64,000 nt of DNA from assembly GCF_004339245.1 (NCBI RefSeq), contig NZ_SMGG01000004.1, positions 496,001 to 560,000 of the forward strand, read 5' to 3'. The position numbers were made by a program, and so were the translations under genes. This document shows positions 8,641-17,628 of the stretch, piece after piece. This DNA is from Seleniivibrio woodruffii. Lineage in GTDB: Bacteria > Chrysiogenota > Deferribacteres > Deferribacterales > Geovibrionaceae. Numbering within the stretch: position 1 is the first letter of the stretch; every line of letters begins with the position of its first letter. The notes under the pieces were generated by a model. That model saw nothing but the letters and a program-made list of their open reading frames with translations. It did no database searches and was not told the DNA's origin.

Positions 8641-9287
8641 AATATCACCCAGCCGATGAGAAGCCCCAGCATGAAGGCTGCATATTTAAGATAGGTTTTT
8701 GCTGAAAGAAAACGCAGAACATAACCTGAAAGAAAAGCAAAAGCCATCAGCGAGAACAGATAAAAATTGATATCGGTATTCCTGTTTCCGTGGAGAAAGG
8801 AATATACATGGAATATTATGAAAGTGCCGAGGGTATAAAACACAACCCCTCTGGCATAGGAAAAGCAGAAGCCTGTAACCAGAAGCCTCAGCGGATATAT
8901 CCGCCCGCTCCTCTGCTGTCTGAGATACAGCTTTTTATTGACCGCTCTGGTAATATGCAGAGACAGGGTCACCGGATACATCATCAGAAGAATCAGCAGG
9001 AACAGCAGAACGTAGTTAGGCTCGTGGGTATGGGGCAGAAAATAGAGCAGCGAACAGCCTGCGAATGCGCCGAAGCTGTCCTCTTTCGGAACCCTTGTGC
9101 CGAAAGGAACGTCCACAAGTCCGATTGCCTCAAAAATTATCCCCACAAAGAAACACTCAAGGCTGTTTCCGAACAGAAGACCCAGAACAAGGGAGACCAC
9201 AAGGGGTCTGGACAGCATCATATTGAATGCCGCAAACCTGTCCACGGATATCAGTCCCGAATAGAGTACAGCCAGAGCTACGTTCAC
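8637..9287 (-). CDS. PTS mannose/fructose/sorbose family IIC component
   Basis: Polytopic membrane subunit, 216 residues with about six hydrophobic stretches, forming the sugar path together with IID. Family features include the early LVLGLLFGNSLECFFVGIIFEAIGLVD-like region (residues about 34-60), where a conserved Gly/Glu loop sits. It is shorter than the enteric IIC (about 265). GTG start, overlapping the IIB stop by four bases (GTGA), as elsewhere in this block. Low similarity in the C-terminal half is expected for this fast-evolving subunit. Confidence 0.82.
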   Translation of the reverse strand: MNVALAVLYSGLISVDRFAAFNMMLSRPLVVSLVLGLLFGNSLECFFVGIIFEAIGLVDVPFGTRVPKEDSFGAFAGCSLLYFLPHTHEPNYVLLFLLILLMMYPVTLSLHITRAVNKKLYLRQQRSGRIYPLRLLVTGFCFSYARGVVFYTLGTFIIFHVYSFLHGNRNTDINFYLFSLMAFAFLSGYVLRFLSAKTYLKYAAFMLGLLIGWVIL

Positions 9288-9775
9288 AGATTGCCCTCCA
9301 GCACATCGTTAAAATTCTTTATCTCAACGCTGGGCTCCCATGAAACCTTATGGATAAACACTTCGTAGTCCTGCCGTATTTCGCATATTTTCCTAATCTC
9401 GTCAGGGTTCAGGAACACAGTGTTCGAAACTTCGATCTTGTGCTCACGGCAGGCCACGCAGCCTATATTCACATATGTCTCGTCGCTTATGAGAGAGCGG
9501 ATGGTGTAAAGGTCGTCCACACTCTCAAGCAGAACAAGCACATAATCTTTCTTATAACGTTCGGATTTAAAGGAATTCAGAAATTCGGCGAGCGACATTA
9601 TGGATATCTCCGTGCCGGGCGGAAGGGTGCTGGAATATATCATTTTCTGCAAAGGATTTCGGGACACTTTGTCATTGACGAGGATAACGTGATTTATCTT
9701 GAAATGCTTTATCCAGCCCTCAATGACCTGTCCGTGAATAAGTCTGTCGTCAACCCGAAAGATGATCTTTTTCAT
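9284..9775 (-). CDS. PTS mannose/fructose/sorbose family IIB component
   Basis: Cytoplasmic phosphotransfer subunit of a mannose-class PTS. 163 residues, the usual length for a separate IIB. It starts MKKIIFRVDDRLIHGQV; His14 in RLIHGQV is the phosphorylated residue. An upstream in-frame ATG at 9835 would add 20 residues but would run 64 bp into the IIA gene. The ATG at 9775 gives the standard start and a four-base overlap with IIA, so it was chosen. Confidence 0.92.
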   Translation of the reverse strand: MKKIIFRVDDRLIHGQVIEGWIKHFKINHVILVNDKVSRNPLQKMIYSSTLPPGTEISIMSLAEFLNSFKSERYKKDYVLVLLESVDDLYTIRSLISDETYVNIGCVACREHKIEVSNTVFLNPDEIRKICEIRQDYEVFIHKVSWEPSVEIKNFNDVLEGNL

Positions 9776-10176
9776 GACTTTCCTTTCAGAAGCTGTCCGG
9801 CAACTATAATGCTGTTCTTTCCTGATTCTGCGCAATCCTCACAGATAGCCGTGAGTGATTTATGCTCTTTTCTGGCGGAAAACGCCTTGATAAGCATGGG
9901 CAGATTAACTCCCGAGACCACCTCGACATTTTTGTCGCCCAGATATGCCATTGATATGTTTGAAGGGCTTCCGCCGAACATATCGGTGAACACTATGGCT
10001 CCGCTGGATTCATACTTTTCTATAGCCTTTTCGATATCGTCCGCAATGCCTGCAAGTGAGGAACCGTCCAGCATGGATATCGTCTCGATGCATTCCTGCT
10101 TGCCGACGATCATTTCCGCTGTTTTCACCAGTTCTTCACAAAAGAGTCCGTGTGTAACCAAGATTATTCCGATCAT
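9772..10176 (-). CDS. PTS mannose-family IIA component
   Basis: Soluble phosphocarrier, 134 residues. The start MIGIILVTHG places the active histidine at His9, equivalent to His10 of ManX-type IIA. The conserved TDMFGGSPSN (about 64-73) is also present. Separate IIA genes next to rapZ and hprK occur in many deltaproteobacteria and related groups, where this PTS is thought to be regulatory. ATG start, 4 bp after the rapZ stop. Confidence 0.94.
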   Translation of the reverse strand: MIGIILVTHGLFCEELVKTAEMIVGKQECIETISMLDGSSLAGIADDIEKAIEKYESSGAIVFTDMFGGSPSNISMAYLGDKNVEVVSGVNLPMLIKAFSARKEHKSLTAICEDCAESGKNSIIVAGQLLKGKS

Positions 10177-10180
10177 ATGA

Positions 10181-11035
10181 TCACCTGTTTACATCCCTAT
10201 GTCTGATATTTACCTTGATCTTAGCTTTATTTTCAAGGTATTTGGCAATAAATTCCGAAATGGCGACAGACCTGTGCCTGCCCCCTGTGCAGCCTATGGA
10301 AACAGTGAGAAACTTCTTCCCCTCCCGTATGTAATGGGGGATAAGAAATCCCAGAAGCCCCTTCAGCTTGAACAGAAACTGCTTTGTGGCGTGGTCGCTG
10401 AAAACATAATCGCTCACAGCCTGCTCAAGACCTGTTTTCTCTCTCAGCTCATCTACAAAATACGGATTCTTAAGGAAGCGAACGTCAAATACGAGGTCGG
10501 AATCCTGCGGCAGACCATATTTGAACCCGAACGACTGAACGGTGATTATCAGTCCGGACTGCATCTCAACAGAGAAAAAGTCCTCAACACGGCGTTTAAG
10601 CTCGTGGACGTTCAGCGTTGAAGTATCTATTACAAGGTCTGCGTAGTCTCTGATGGGACACAGTTTTTCCCTTTCGGAATGTATTGCGTCCGTCAGATTG
10701 TCACCCATAGGGTGCTTCCTTCTCGTCTCTTTGAACCGTCTTATTAGAACATCGTCTGCGGCATGAAGATAAACAACCTTTGCGGCATACTTCTCCTGAA
10801 GTATCTTTATCTTCTCAACGGCCGCCGCAATGTCCTTGCTTCTGCTGTCGATAACAAGGGCAACTTTATTCAGCTCATTTTCATACATCAGCATAAGCTC
10901 AACAAACTTGTCCAGAAGCCTGAGCGGCAGGTTGTCTATGGTATAAAAACCGAGATCCTCCAGAGTTGCGGCCGCAACGGACTTTCCTCCGCCGGAAAGA
11001 CCTGTCAGCACCACAAGTGACTTATCACCTTCCAT
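10181..11035 (-). CDS. rapZ: RNase adapter / nucleotide-binding protein RapZ
   Basis: P-loop protein. In Escherichia coli it binds small RNAs and steers RNase E to control GlmS, linking amino-sugar supply to envelope synthesis. It is 284 residues, the same as E. coli RapZ. Walker A is GLSGGGKS (12-19); the C-terminal RNA-binding part has SIGCTGGRHRSV. The ATG at 11035 overlaps the hprK stop by one base (TAATG); an ATG at 11050 would add five residues. glmM lies 10 kb upstream in the same gene string, fitting the envelope-precursor theme. Confidence 0.95.
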   Translation of the reverse strand: MEGDKSLVVLTGLSGGGKSVAAATLEDLGFYTIDNLPLRLLDKFVELMLMYENELNKVALVIDSRSKDIAAAVEKIKILQEKYAAKVVYLHAADDVLIRRFKETRRKHPMGDNLTDAIHSEREKLCPIRDYADLVIDTSTLNVHELKRRVEDFFSVEMQSGLIITVQSFGFKYGLPQDSDLVFDVRFLKNPYFVDELREKTGLEQAVSDYVFSDHATKQFLFKLKGLLGFLIPHYIREGKKFLTVSIGCTGGRHRSVAISEFIAKYLENKAKIKVNIRHRDVNR

Positions 11036-12027
11036 TACTCCACCCCCCATCTTCCCATGCGCTTATCAATCTCATCCGCCATAGGGTTGTGGATACCTCC
11101 GTCGCTTATGGCACTGGTAAGTTTCTCAGCAAACTGTTTTGCGGAGTCGTATCCCATTATTTTCAGCAGGTGGTTTCTGGCGGCTATTTCAACAATAACG
11201 GCCATGTTTCTTCCTGCGCTGATGGGAAGAACAATTTTGGGAATCCTATGCCTCAATATCTCCTGATAAACGTTGTCCAGACCAAGCCTGTCATAGGAGA
11301 TGTCCGGGTTCCAGTCGGTAAACTCTATCACAAGTTCCAGCTTTTTGCGGAGCCTGATGGCCGCAACGCCGAACATGTCTTTTATGTTGATTATCCCGAG
11401 GCCTCTGACCTCCATGTGATAGCGTAGAATGTCGGAGCTGGAGCCTTCCAGATAATCCTGAATGCGCTTGAAACGCACCGCATCATCCGCAACCAGTCTG
11501 TGTCCCCTTTTGATAAGCTCAACTGCACATTCGCTCTTACCTATTCCGCTTCGGCCTGTGATAAGGGTTCCTATGCCGAAAACGTCAAGAAAAACACCGT
11601 GGCAAACAGTGTCGGGAGCAAGCCTGTCCTCAAGATATACCGAGAGGTCTATTATCGTCTCGGAGCTGACCCTGTCGGTTTTGAAAAGGGGAATTGAAAA
11701 GACCTTGACCGTGTCGATGACTTCCTGAGGGAGATGCAGGTCTTTTGTTACGATGAAACAGCAGACACCCTTCTGACAGACCCCTGCCATTGCCTGCTTT
11801 CTCTGGTCGGGAGCCAGAGTCCAGAGGTAGGACACCTCAGTATTTCCAAGAATCTGTACGCGGCCGCTATGGATGTGGTCGCAGTATCCCGCAAGGGCAA
11901 GCCCCGGCTTCTGGATGCGAAAATGCGTAATGTGTTTATCATCAATAATTTTTTTGCCGTATATGAGTTTCAGTCCGAGATGTTCGGCATCATCGGACAG
12001 AAGCTCGGCAACGGGTACGCTTTTCAT
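11035..12027 (-). CDS. hprK: HPr kinase/phosphorylase
   Basis: Phosphorylates or dephosphorylates the regulatory serine of HPr according to energy state. 330 residues. Walker A GRSGIGKS is at 158-165, with His143 (CHGVFLDVFG) just before it. The HprK signature EVRGLGIINIKDMFG lies near 205-219. The N-terminal domain (about 1-130) is the receiver-like HprK domain. The ATG overlaps the rapZ and ptsN neighbours by 1 and 4 bases. Its target serine is conserved in the HPr encoded in this window (Ser47). Confidence 0.96.
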   Translation of the reverse strand: MKSVPVAELLSDDAEHLGLKLIYGKKIIDDKHITHFRIQKPGLALAGYCDHIHSGRVQILGNTEVSYLWTLAPDQRKQAMAGVCQKGVCCFIVTKDLHLPQEVIDTVKVFSIPLFKTDRVSSETIIDLSVYLEDRLAPDTVCHGVFLDVFGIGTLITGRSGIGKSECAVELIKRGHRLVADDAVRFKRIQDYLEGSSSDILRYHMEVRGLGIINIKDMFGVAAIRLRKKLELVIEFTDWNPDISYDRLGLDNVYQEILRHRIPKIVLPISAGRNMAVIVEIAARNHLLKIMGYDSAKQFAEKLTSAISDGGIHNPMADEIDKRMGRWGVE

Positions 12028-12485
12028 TCCAGCCGTGACTCCTCCTGCTGAAGTATAGCATAGATATCCGATGCGGACAGGCTTTCGGCCAGAATCCGCT
12101 CTTTAAAGTCAGTAAGCTTCACCAGCTTGCTTATGCGTGCCAGTGTTTTAAGGTGTCTGTTCATCTGTTTGTCGGGCGAGACAAGCATGAAAAGCAGCTT
12201 GACGGGGATTCCGTCAGCCGCTGAAAATTCTATCCCTTCCCTTTTCACAGCCACAGCAACGGCCACATCTTCGATGTCTGATACCTTGGCATGGGGAATG
12301 GCCACCTGCTCGCCCACACCTGTGCTGCCGAGGGCCTCCCTCTCCATTATTGCGGAGAGGGAAGCTTCGGCATCTATTCCTTTCTGCGCCAGCAGATTCA
12401 TCATCTCCTTAAGGACATCCTCTTTCGTTTCGCCCCTAAGTTCTGATATGATGAACTTTTCGCTGACAAGTTGCGTCAGTTCCAT
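12024..12485 (-). CDS. ptsN: PTS IIA-like nitrogen regulatory protein (EIIA-Ntr)
   Basis: Fructose-type IIA domain protein, 153 residues, a regulatory phosphoacceptor usually linked to sigma-54. The active histidine is His65 in VAIPHAKVSD. An rpoN gene two positions upstream and hpf directly upstream reproduce the classic rpoN-hpf-ptsN order. No gene for a dedicated EI-Ntr or NPr is seen here; EI and HPr at the end of the block are candidates for its phosphate donors. ATG start, 8 bp after hpf. Confidence 0.95.
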   Translation of the reverse strand: MELTQLVSEKFIISELRGETKEDVLKEMMNLLAQKGIDAEASLSAIMEREALGSTGVGEQVAIPHAKVSDIEDVAVAVAVKREGIEFSAADGIPVKLLFMLVSPDKQMNRHLKTLARISKLVKLTDFKERILAESLSASDIYAILQQEESRLE

Positions 12486-12493
12486 TTTTTGCG

Positions 12494-13033
12494 TTATGCC
12501 TCAATGAGTCCGATGTTGCCGTCGTCACGCTGATAAACAACGGATATCTGACCGTCTTCGGCATTACGGAACACAAAGAAAGCCTTGTTCAGAAGCTCCA
12601 TCTGCATGGCCGCTTCTTCAACGTCCATGGGTTTAACGGGAATTTCTTTTGAAATGATGAGTTTGTTGTCCTCATCAATGCTCTCAAGGCTTGCGGAGTC
12701 GAAAACGTTCAGCTTCAGGGGAGCTTCGAACTCTTTGTCCTGAAGTTTTTTGGTTTTCAGTTTTTCCTTATACTTTACAAGCTGTTTTTCGATCTTGTCA
12801 GTTGCAAGGTCGATGGACGCATAAAGGTCTTCCGACTTCTCAAGACCTTTCATAAACACGCCTTTGGCGGCTATGAGGACCTCAACGATGTGAAGGTTTT
12901 TCTGTACCTCAAGAACAACGGTAGCTTCCGTGATGCTGTCGAAGTACTTTTCGAGCCTGCCAACTTTCTTTTCTGCATAAGTTCTGATGGCATCGGTTAG
13001 AGCGATGTTTTTGGCAGTGATTAAGATTTGCAT
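12494..13033 (-). CDS. hpf: ribosome hibernation promoting factor, long form
   Basis: Binds 30S subunits and drives 100S ribosome dimers in stationary phase. The 179-residue length marks the long form: an S30AE/YfiA domain (about 1-100, starting MQILITAKNIALTDAIR) and a C-terminal dimerisation domain (about 125-179, KPMDVEEAAMQMELL then FFVFRNAEDG). ATG start, 2 bp after the rpoN stop. A long HPF suggests that no separate RMF is needed. Confidence 0.95.
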   Translation of the reverse strand: MQILITAKNIALTDAIRTYAEKKVGRLEKYFDSITEATVVLEVQKNLHIVEVLIAAKGVFMKGLEKSEDLYASIDLATDKIEKQLVKYKEKLKTKKLQDKEFEAPLKLNVFDSASLESIDEDNKLIISKEIPVKPMDVEEAAMQMELLNKAFFVFRNAEDGQISVVYQRDDGNIGLIEA

Positions 13034-13035
13034 AC

Positions 13036-14469
13036 TTACCTCCTGATACGTTTACGTTGTGATTTTGTCGGTATGCCCAGTTCGTCCCTGTATTTGGCAA
13101 CGGTCCTTCGGGCGATGTTTATGCCCTGACCATTCAAAAGTTCAACAATACGCTGGTCGCTGAAAGGTTTGTCGGAATTTTCACTGTCCACGATATCTTT
13201 GATCATGTTTTTGACCTTCTGAGTGGACATATCCCCCGTATCAGTATCCAGCCCCTTCACAAAGAAGGATTTCAGCTCAATGAGTCCCTGCTGGGTCATT
13301 GCATATTTTCCGGATGTAACACGGCTCACTGTGGATTCGTGCAGTCCGGTCTCGTCGGCAACATCTTTAAGTTTAAGGGGTTTCAGATAGTTGATGCCTT
13401 TTTCGAGGAAATCAGTCTGAACCTCGGTCAGAACTTTAACGACACGATAAATCGCTTTCTGACGCTTATTTAAACTTTTGATTAGCCAAAGAGCATTTTT
13501 GACCTTTTCTTCGATATACTCCTTCGTGTTGCCGTCCAGAGCTTTATTTTTCAGCAGGTTCAGATAATAAGTATTCATCCTGAGGGCGGGTATCCCCTCC
13601 TCATTAAGTATAATATCGTACTCATTCTCTTTTTTTACAATATAAACATCAGGTTTAATTGCCTGATTTCCTCTTCCGCCGAAATTTAATCCCGGTTTGG
13701 GGTCTGTCTTGCGCATGAGGAACATCATATATTCGAACGTGTCGTCCTCAATTCCCAGTGACGACTTTATCTCATCGTATCTGTATGCGATGAGGTCTTT
13801 TTCATGTTTCTCAAGCAGTTCGGCTATGAAGTCCACATAGACCTGCTCAACGTTGAACTGCGAAAGCTGAATATGGATGCACTCTTTCAGACTCCTGGCC
13901 GCAATGCCGGGAGGATCGAAAGTCTGAACCAGAAGCAGAGCCTTCTCAACGTCGGATTCCTCAACGTCCACATCCTGCGCCACTTCCCAGAACTCATCCA
14001 GAAAATACCCTTCGTCGGAAAGGTTTCCTATTATGTTCTCTGCGGCTGCGCCTATTTCTCCGGAGCATCCGGATGTTTTAAGCTGATACATCAGATGTTC
14101 GTAGATGGTCTTTTCACCCGAAACGAATTTTTCGAGGTCGTAGCCCTCCTCGTCTGTGGGAGTATATGTTATGTCGTTGTTGTCACGGTAAAATTCTTCC
14201 CAGTCGATCTTATCGATCTCGTCGCCGTCCGTATCCTCTTTAACAGGTTCTTCGTCACGGTCGTCGTCGGAAGATTTTGATGATTCCTCATTCTCTTTGT
14301 TCTCAGATTCTTCCAGAACGGGATTGTCCTCAAGGTAGCTGTTCAGTTCCTGAAGCAGCTCAGTGATCGGCATCTGAAGGATAGAAAGCGACTGCTTCAT
14401 CTGTGGGGTGATGTGCAGTTTTTGAGATAGTTTGCCGCTTATTTCAAGATTGAGCTTTCCGCCTTTCAC
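13036..14469 (-). CDS. rpoN: RNA polymerase sigma-54 factor
   Basis: Alternative sigma factor needing AAA+ activators. 477 residues. Region I is the Gln/Leu-rich activator region ([18 protein letters not shown], about 13-30). An acidic region II follows (about 55-85). The core-binding part is in the middle, and the RpoN box reads [15 protein letters not shown] near 456-470. GTG start overlapping the lptB stop (GTGA), with AAGGA about 8 bases upstream. The order lptB-rpoN-hpf-ptsN is conserved widely in Proteobacteria. Confidence 0.97.
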   Translation of the reverse strand: MKGGKLNLEISGKLSQKLHITPQMKQSLSILQMPITELLQELNSYLEDNPVLEESENKENEESSKSSDDDRDEEPVKEDTDGDEIDKIDWEEFYRDNNDITYTPTDEEGYDLEKFVSGEKTIYEHLMYQLKTSGCSGEIGAAAENIIGNLSDEGYFLDEFWEVAQDVDVEESDVEKALLLVQTFDPPGIAARSLKECIHIQLSQFNVEQVYVDFIAELLEKHEKDLIAYRYDEIKSSLGIEDDTFEYMMFLMRKTDPKPGLNFGGRGNQAIKPDVYIVKKENEYDIILNEEGIPALRMNTYYLNLLKNKALDGNTKEYIEEKVKNALWLIKSLNKRQKAIYRVVKVLTEVQTDFLEKGINYLKPLKLKDVADETGLHESTVSRVTSGKYAMTQQGLIELKSFFVKGLDTDTGDMSTQKVKNMIKDIVDSENSDKPFSDQRIVELLNGQGINIARRTVAKYRDELGIPTKSQRKRIRR

Positions 14470-15185
14470 AATGAGAAGTCCTTGCCAAGGTATCTGTCGA
14501 TGACCTGCGGATCCTTTACTATCTCCTGCGGATTTCCGTGGGTCAGCACGCTTCCGTCGGCTATAATGTATGCTCTGTCAGTTATTTTCAGGGTCTCACG
14601 AACGTTGTGATCCGTTATAAGAACGCCTATTCCTTTGTTTTTGAGGTCGAAAACCATCTTCTGAATATCGCTGACCGAGATGGGATCGATTCCTGAAAAA
14701 GGTTCATCCAGAAGAATTATATCCGGCTCACCCGCCATGCATCTGGCGATTTCAACACGGCGACGCTCGCCGCCTGAAAGCGCATAACCCTGAGACTTTC
14801 TGACCTTTTCGAGGCCGAATTCCTGAATCAGGGTCTCGGTACGGTCTCGCATGTATTCCTTATCTTCGTATTTAAGCTCAAGAGCCGCATAAATGTTGTC
14901 ATAGACAGACATTTTGCGGAAGATGGATGCTTCCTGAGGCAGATATGCTATTCCGCTCAGACTGCGCCTGTGCATTGAGCTGCGGGTTATATCTTCATCG
15001 TTGAGAAAGACGTTTCCGGCATCCGGACGCACCAGACCGACTATCATATAGAAAGTGGTGGTTTTGCCCGCACCGTTAGGTCCCAAAAGCCCCACTATCT
15101 CCCCTTTGCTGACGGAGATACTGACGCCGTTGACAACGGCTCTTTTCTTATAAACTTTCTTCAGATTTTCAGCTTTAAGTCCCAA
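14466..15185 (-). CDS. lptB: LPS export ABC transporter ATP-binding protein LptB
   Basis: ATPase of the LptB2FGC machine that extracts LPS from the inner membrane. 239 residues. Walker [10 protein letters not shown] is near 34-42, the signature is [14 protein letters not shown], Walker B is [13 protein letters not shown] and the switch His is in LITDHNVRE. The start is TTG at 15185; no ATG lies near, and the next methionine is past Walker A. lptA and lptC lie directly upstream in the same string; lptF and lptG are not in the window. Confidence 0.96.
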   Translation of the reverse strand: MGLKAENLKKVYKKRAVVNGVSISVSKGEIVGLLGPNGAGKTTTFYMIVGLVRPDAGNVFLNDEDITRSSMHRRSLSGIAYLPQEASIFRKMSVYDNIYAALELKYEDKEYMRDRTETLIQEFGLEKVRKSQGYALSGGERRRVEIARCMAGEPDIILLDEPFSGIDPISVSDIQKMVFDLKNKGIGVLITDHNVRETLKITDRAYIIADGSVLTHGNPQEIVKDPQVIDRYLGKDFSL

Positions 15186-15186
15186 T

Positions 15187-15702
15187 TTACTTCTTCGCCT
15201 CTTTCGGTGCTATGATGATTTTGACCCTGTTGTTCGTTCCGCGGTCGACAAATATCCTGTTGTTCTCATTATAGAGTGTAACCTTCTCACCCTCAAGATA
15301 ATTATCGCCCTGCCAGACTCTTACGTTGCTGCTGAGCACAGCCATCTCTTCAGCGGCGAACAACTTTGCCCTGTCCGAAAGAGCCAGCAGCCCTTCCTTT
15401 TCTATCTTAACGTTGCCCTGAGCGTTTATCTCTTTGACATTATTGCTTTTGTCAAAAGTAACGTCCATGTTGTCGGCTGAAACACGCATCTCGCCGTCTG
15501 TGACCACAACGTTGCCTGAAAATCTGGATGTATTGTCGCTGCCCGTATATTTCATATAGTCGGACAAAATCTTTATAGGTTTTTTACCCAGTCCGGGTTT
15601 AACAACCCCCTCTGCCGCAGAGGCGGTGAGAGCTGTTGCCAGAAGCAGAACCACAAGGCTATTTGTAATAAGTGACCTGAACATTTCCGATGAACTCCGC
15701 AT
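15187..15702 (-). CDS. lptA: LPS transport periplasmic protein LptA
   Basis: Periplasmic OstA-fold bridge protein for LPS. 171 residues with a signal peptide (core [13 protein letters not shown], cut near residue 29) and one OstA domain (about 35-160, with ADNMDVTFD and [14 protein letters not shown]). Two ATG starts fit. The one at 15702 has AGGA six bases upstream; the one at 15684 gives a shorter, more typical signal peptide. Either overlaps lptC (44 or 26 bp). Confidence 0.92.
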   Translation of the reverse strand: MRSSSEMFRSLITNSLVVLLLATALTASAAEGVVKPGLGKKPIKILSDYMKYTGSDNTSRFSGNVVVTDGEMRVSADNMDVTFDKSNNVKEINAQGNVKIEKEGLLALSDRAKLFAAEEMAVLSSNVRVWQGDNYLEGEKVTLYNENNRIFVDRGTNNRVKIIIAPKEAKK

Positions 15703-16195
15703 AGTTATTCCTGCTGAATACCATTATCTTATCGGCAGATACGCTTCCGTTGTTATGGGAAATCTCAAAGCGTCCCAAAAGCGTACCCACTCCCGTCAGA
15801 AAATCATAGTGAAATCTGCTTTGATCGGTGGATTTAAAATCAAACTCATTGAGCCTGCCGTTTACCGCACCGGTGACACTCACCATATATTCCTTTTCCA
15901 TATATCCTTTAGGAGCCAGAAGCTCCACGTCGATATCACCTTTCTTATAGACAGCCTTGAAGTCGGTAAGTTGCGCAGTTTCTTTTGCTTTGTTTATTCT
16001 GGCCTGTTTTGCAGTGACTTTATAAAAGTTATTCTGCTCGTCCAGAACCTTGCCCATCTCAAAGTTGTCTATGATGACCTCATTCTCTTTCAGGTTGAAC
16101 TTAATGTTGTTCTTGTCCTTTTTAAGCAGTGTCAGCGAGGCAAGTGCAAGCACCACCGCCGTTACTACGAGAATGATTTTAGTATATTTTCCCAT
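15659..16195 (-). CDS. lptC: LPS export protein LptC
   Basis: Inner-membrane-anchored OstA-like protein linking LptBFG to LptA. 178 residues. A single N-terminal membrane helix (about 6-23, IILVVTAVVLALASLTLL) is followed by a periplasmic beta domain. Sequence conservation in LptC is weak; position between kdsC and lptA and the fold pattern carry the call. ATG start; overlaps kdsC by 31 bp and lptA by up to 44 bp, an unusually deep pair of overlaps. Confidence 0.9.
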   Translation of the reverse strand: MGKYTKIILVVTAVVLALASLTLLKKDKNNIKFNLKENEVIIDNFEMGKVLDEQNNFYKVTAKQARINKAKETAQLTDFKAVYKKGDIDVELLAPKGYMEKEYMVSVTGAVNGRLNEFDFKSTDQSRFHYDFLTGVGTLLGRFEISHNNGSVSADKIMVFSRNNYAEFIGNVQVTYYK

Positions 16196-16659
16196 ACGCC
16201 GTTCTTTTCCAGAATCTTTTCTATGAACTCCCGCACAGCGCCCCTTCCGCCCTGACGCACCGTCACATAATTCACCTGAGACTTAATATAGTCAAATGAA
16301 TCGGAAAGTGTTGCGGAAAAACCCACACGCTTTAAAAGAGCAAGATCGTTTATGTCGTCGCCGATGAAAGCCGTCTCTTCGTATCCGACACCCAGTTCAT
16401 CCCTGACCGACTCGAAACACTCGACCTTATTTTTAACCCCTGTGAAACAGCGGCGTATTCCAAGTTCCCTGCATCTAAGCTCTGTTACCTTCGACTTGCG
16501 TCCGGATATGACAGCAATCTCAAGCCCTGCGTTCTGCGCAAGTTTGATACCCAGTCCGTCCTTAACGTCAAAGCGTTTGATCTCGACCCCGTTATCATCA
16601 TAGATGATCCCGCCGTCGGTAAGCACCCCGTCAACATCCAGCACAAGGAGCTTTATCAT
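16165..16659 (-). CDS. kdsC: 3-deoxy-D-manno-octulosonate 8-phosphate phosphatase
   Basis: HAD phosphatase that releases KDO from KDO 8-phosphate. 164 residues. Motif I LDVDGVLTDG (7-16) holds both aspartates; motif II is the VISGRKS segment; motif IV is FIGDDINDLALL. No cap domain, as expected for the KdsC tetramer type. ATG start overlapping kdsD by four bases. Together with kdsD and kdsB nearby it forms most of the KDO pathway; kdsA is not in the window. Confidence 0.95.
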   Translation of the reverse strand: MIKLLVLDVDGVLTDGGIIYDDNGVEIKRFDVKDGLGIKLAQNAGLEIAVISGRKSKVTELRCRELGIRRCFTGVKNKVECFESVRDELGVGYEETAFIGDDINDLALLKRVGFSATLSDSFDYIKSQVNYVTVRQGGRGAVREFIEKILEKNGVWENILKSFS

Positions 16660-17627
16660 ACGATACCCTCTTTCAGAAGGTCGTGCAGATGGATTATTCC
16701 GTCCGGTCTGCCTTCTTCGTCAACTGTGAAAAGGGAGGTAATGGAGAACTCCTCCATTATCTGCAAAGCCTTTGCGGCCAGCGCCTTTCTTTCAACCGTT
16801 CGGGGATATTTCAATGGTAAATCTTTTATATCCATGGAGAAAATATTATTATACTTTTCAAGCCCACGTCTGAGGTCGCCATCAGTTATGATTCCTGCCA
16901 GTCTGCCTGAATCGTCAACAACAGCAGTACAGCCGAAGCCCTTTGCGCTCATGACGAACACGGCATCGGAAACCTTTTTGTCCTGTCCTATAACGGGAAC
17001 TCTGTCCTGTCCGTGGGCAAGATCGTTTACCCTTGTGAGCAGTCTTTTGCCCAGTGCGCCGGAGGGATGGTACAGAGCGAAATCGTCTGCCCCGAATCCT
17101 CGCTTTTCAAGGAGAGCAACGCTGAGAGCGTCCCCCATTGCCAGCGCCGCAGTTGTGCTTGCCGTGGGAGCGAGGTTCAGCGAACAGGCCTCTTTTGCTA
17201 CTGATGCATCCAGAACGCAGTCGCTGCGCTCCGCAAGTGTTGAGGGTATTCTGCCGACGATTGATATCAGCGGAATTTTGAATCTTTTTATCAGCGGCAG
17301 AAGTTTAATAACTTCGGCAGTCTCGCCGCTGTTTGACAGAGCGATGCATACGTCACCCTTGACTATCATGCCGAGGTCTCCGTGAACCCCTTCTGCGGGA
17401 TGCAGAAAAAGGGACGGCGTGCCTGTGCTGGAGAGGGTTGCGGCTATCTTTCTGCCGATTATGCCGCTTTTGCCCATTCCGGTGATGACCACTCTGCCCC
17501 TGCACGCGAGGATTATTTCCACCGCACGGACAAAATTGTCGTCCAGCCTGTCTTTCATGACGTTCAGTGCGTCAATCTCTGTCTGTATTGTCTCCCTGCC
17601 TATGGACAGGATGTCTTTATCAGTCAA
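16656..17627 (-). CDS. kdsD: D-arabinose 5-phosphate isomerase
   Basis: Converts ribulose 5-phosphate to arabinose 5-phosphate, the entry to KDO. 323 residues. A SIS domain (about 35-170) has TGMGKSGIIGRKIAATLSSTG and ALSNSGET. A CBS pair (about 205-320) follows, with ITDGDLRRGLEK in the first repeat. The start is TTG at 17627 with AGGCG about 6 bases upstream. The next methionine would remove the N-terminal helix that the family normally has. One base separates it from the pyrG stop. Confidence 0.95.
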   Translation of the reverse strand: MTDKDILSIGRETIQTEIDALNVMKDRLDDNFVRAVEIILACRGRVVITGMGKSGIIGRKIAATLSSTGTPSLFLHPAEGVHGDLGMIVKGDVCIALSNSGETAEVIKLLPLIKRFKIPLISIVGRIPSTLAERSDCVLDASVAKEACSLNLAPTASTTAALAMGDALSVALLEKRGFGADDFALYHPSGALGKRLLTRVNDLAHGQDRVPVIGQDKKVSDAVFVMSAKGFGCTAVVDDSGRLAGIITDGDLRRGLEKYNNIFSMDIKDLPLKYPRTVERKALAAKALQIMEEFSITSLFTVDEEGRPDGIIHLHDLLKEGIV

Positions 17628-17628
17628 A

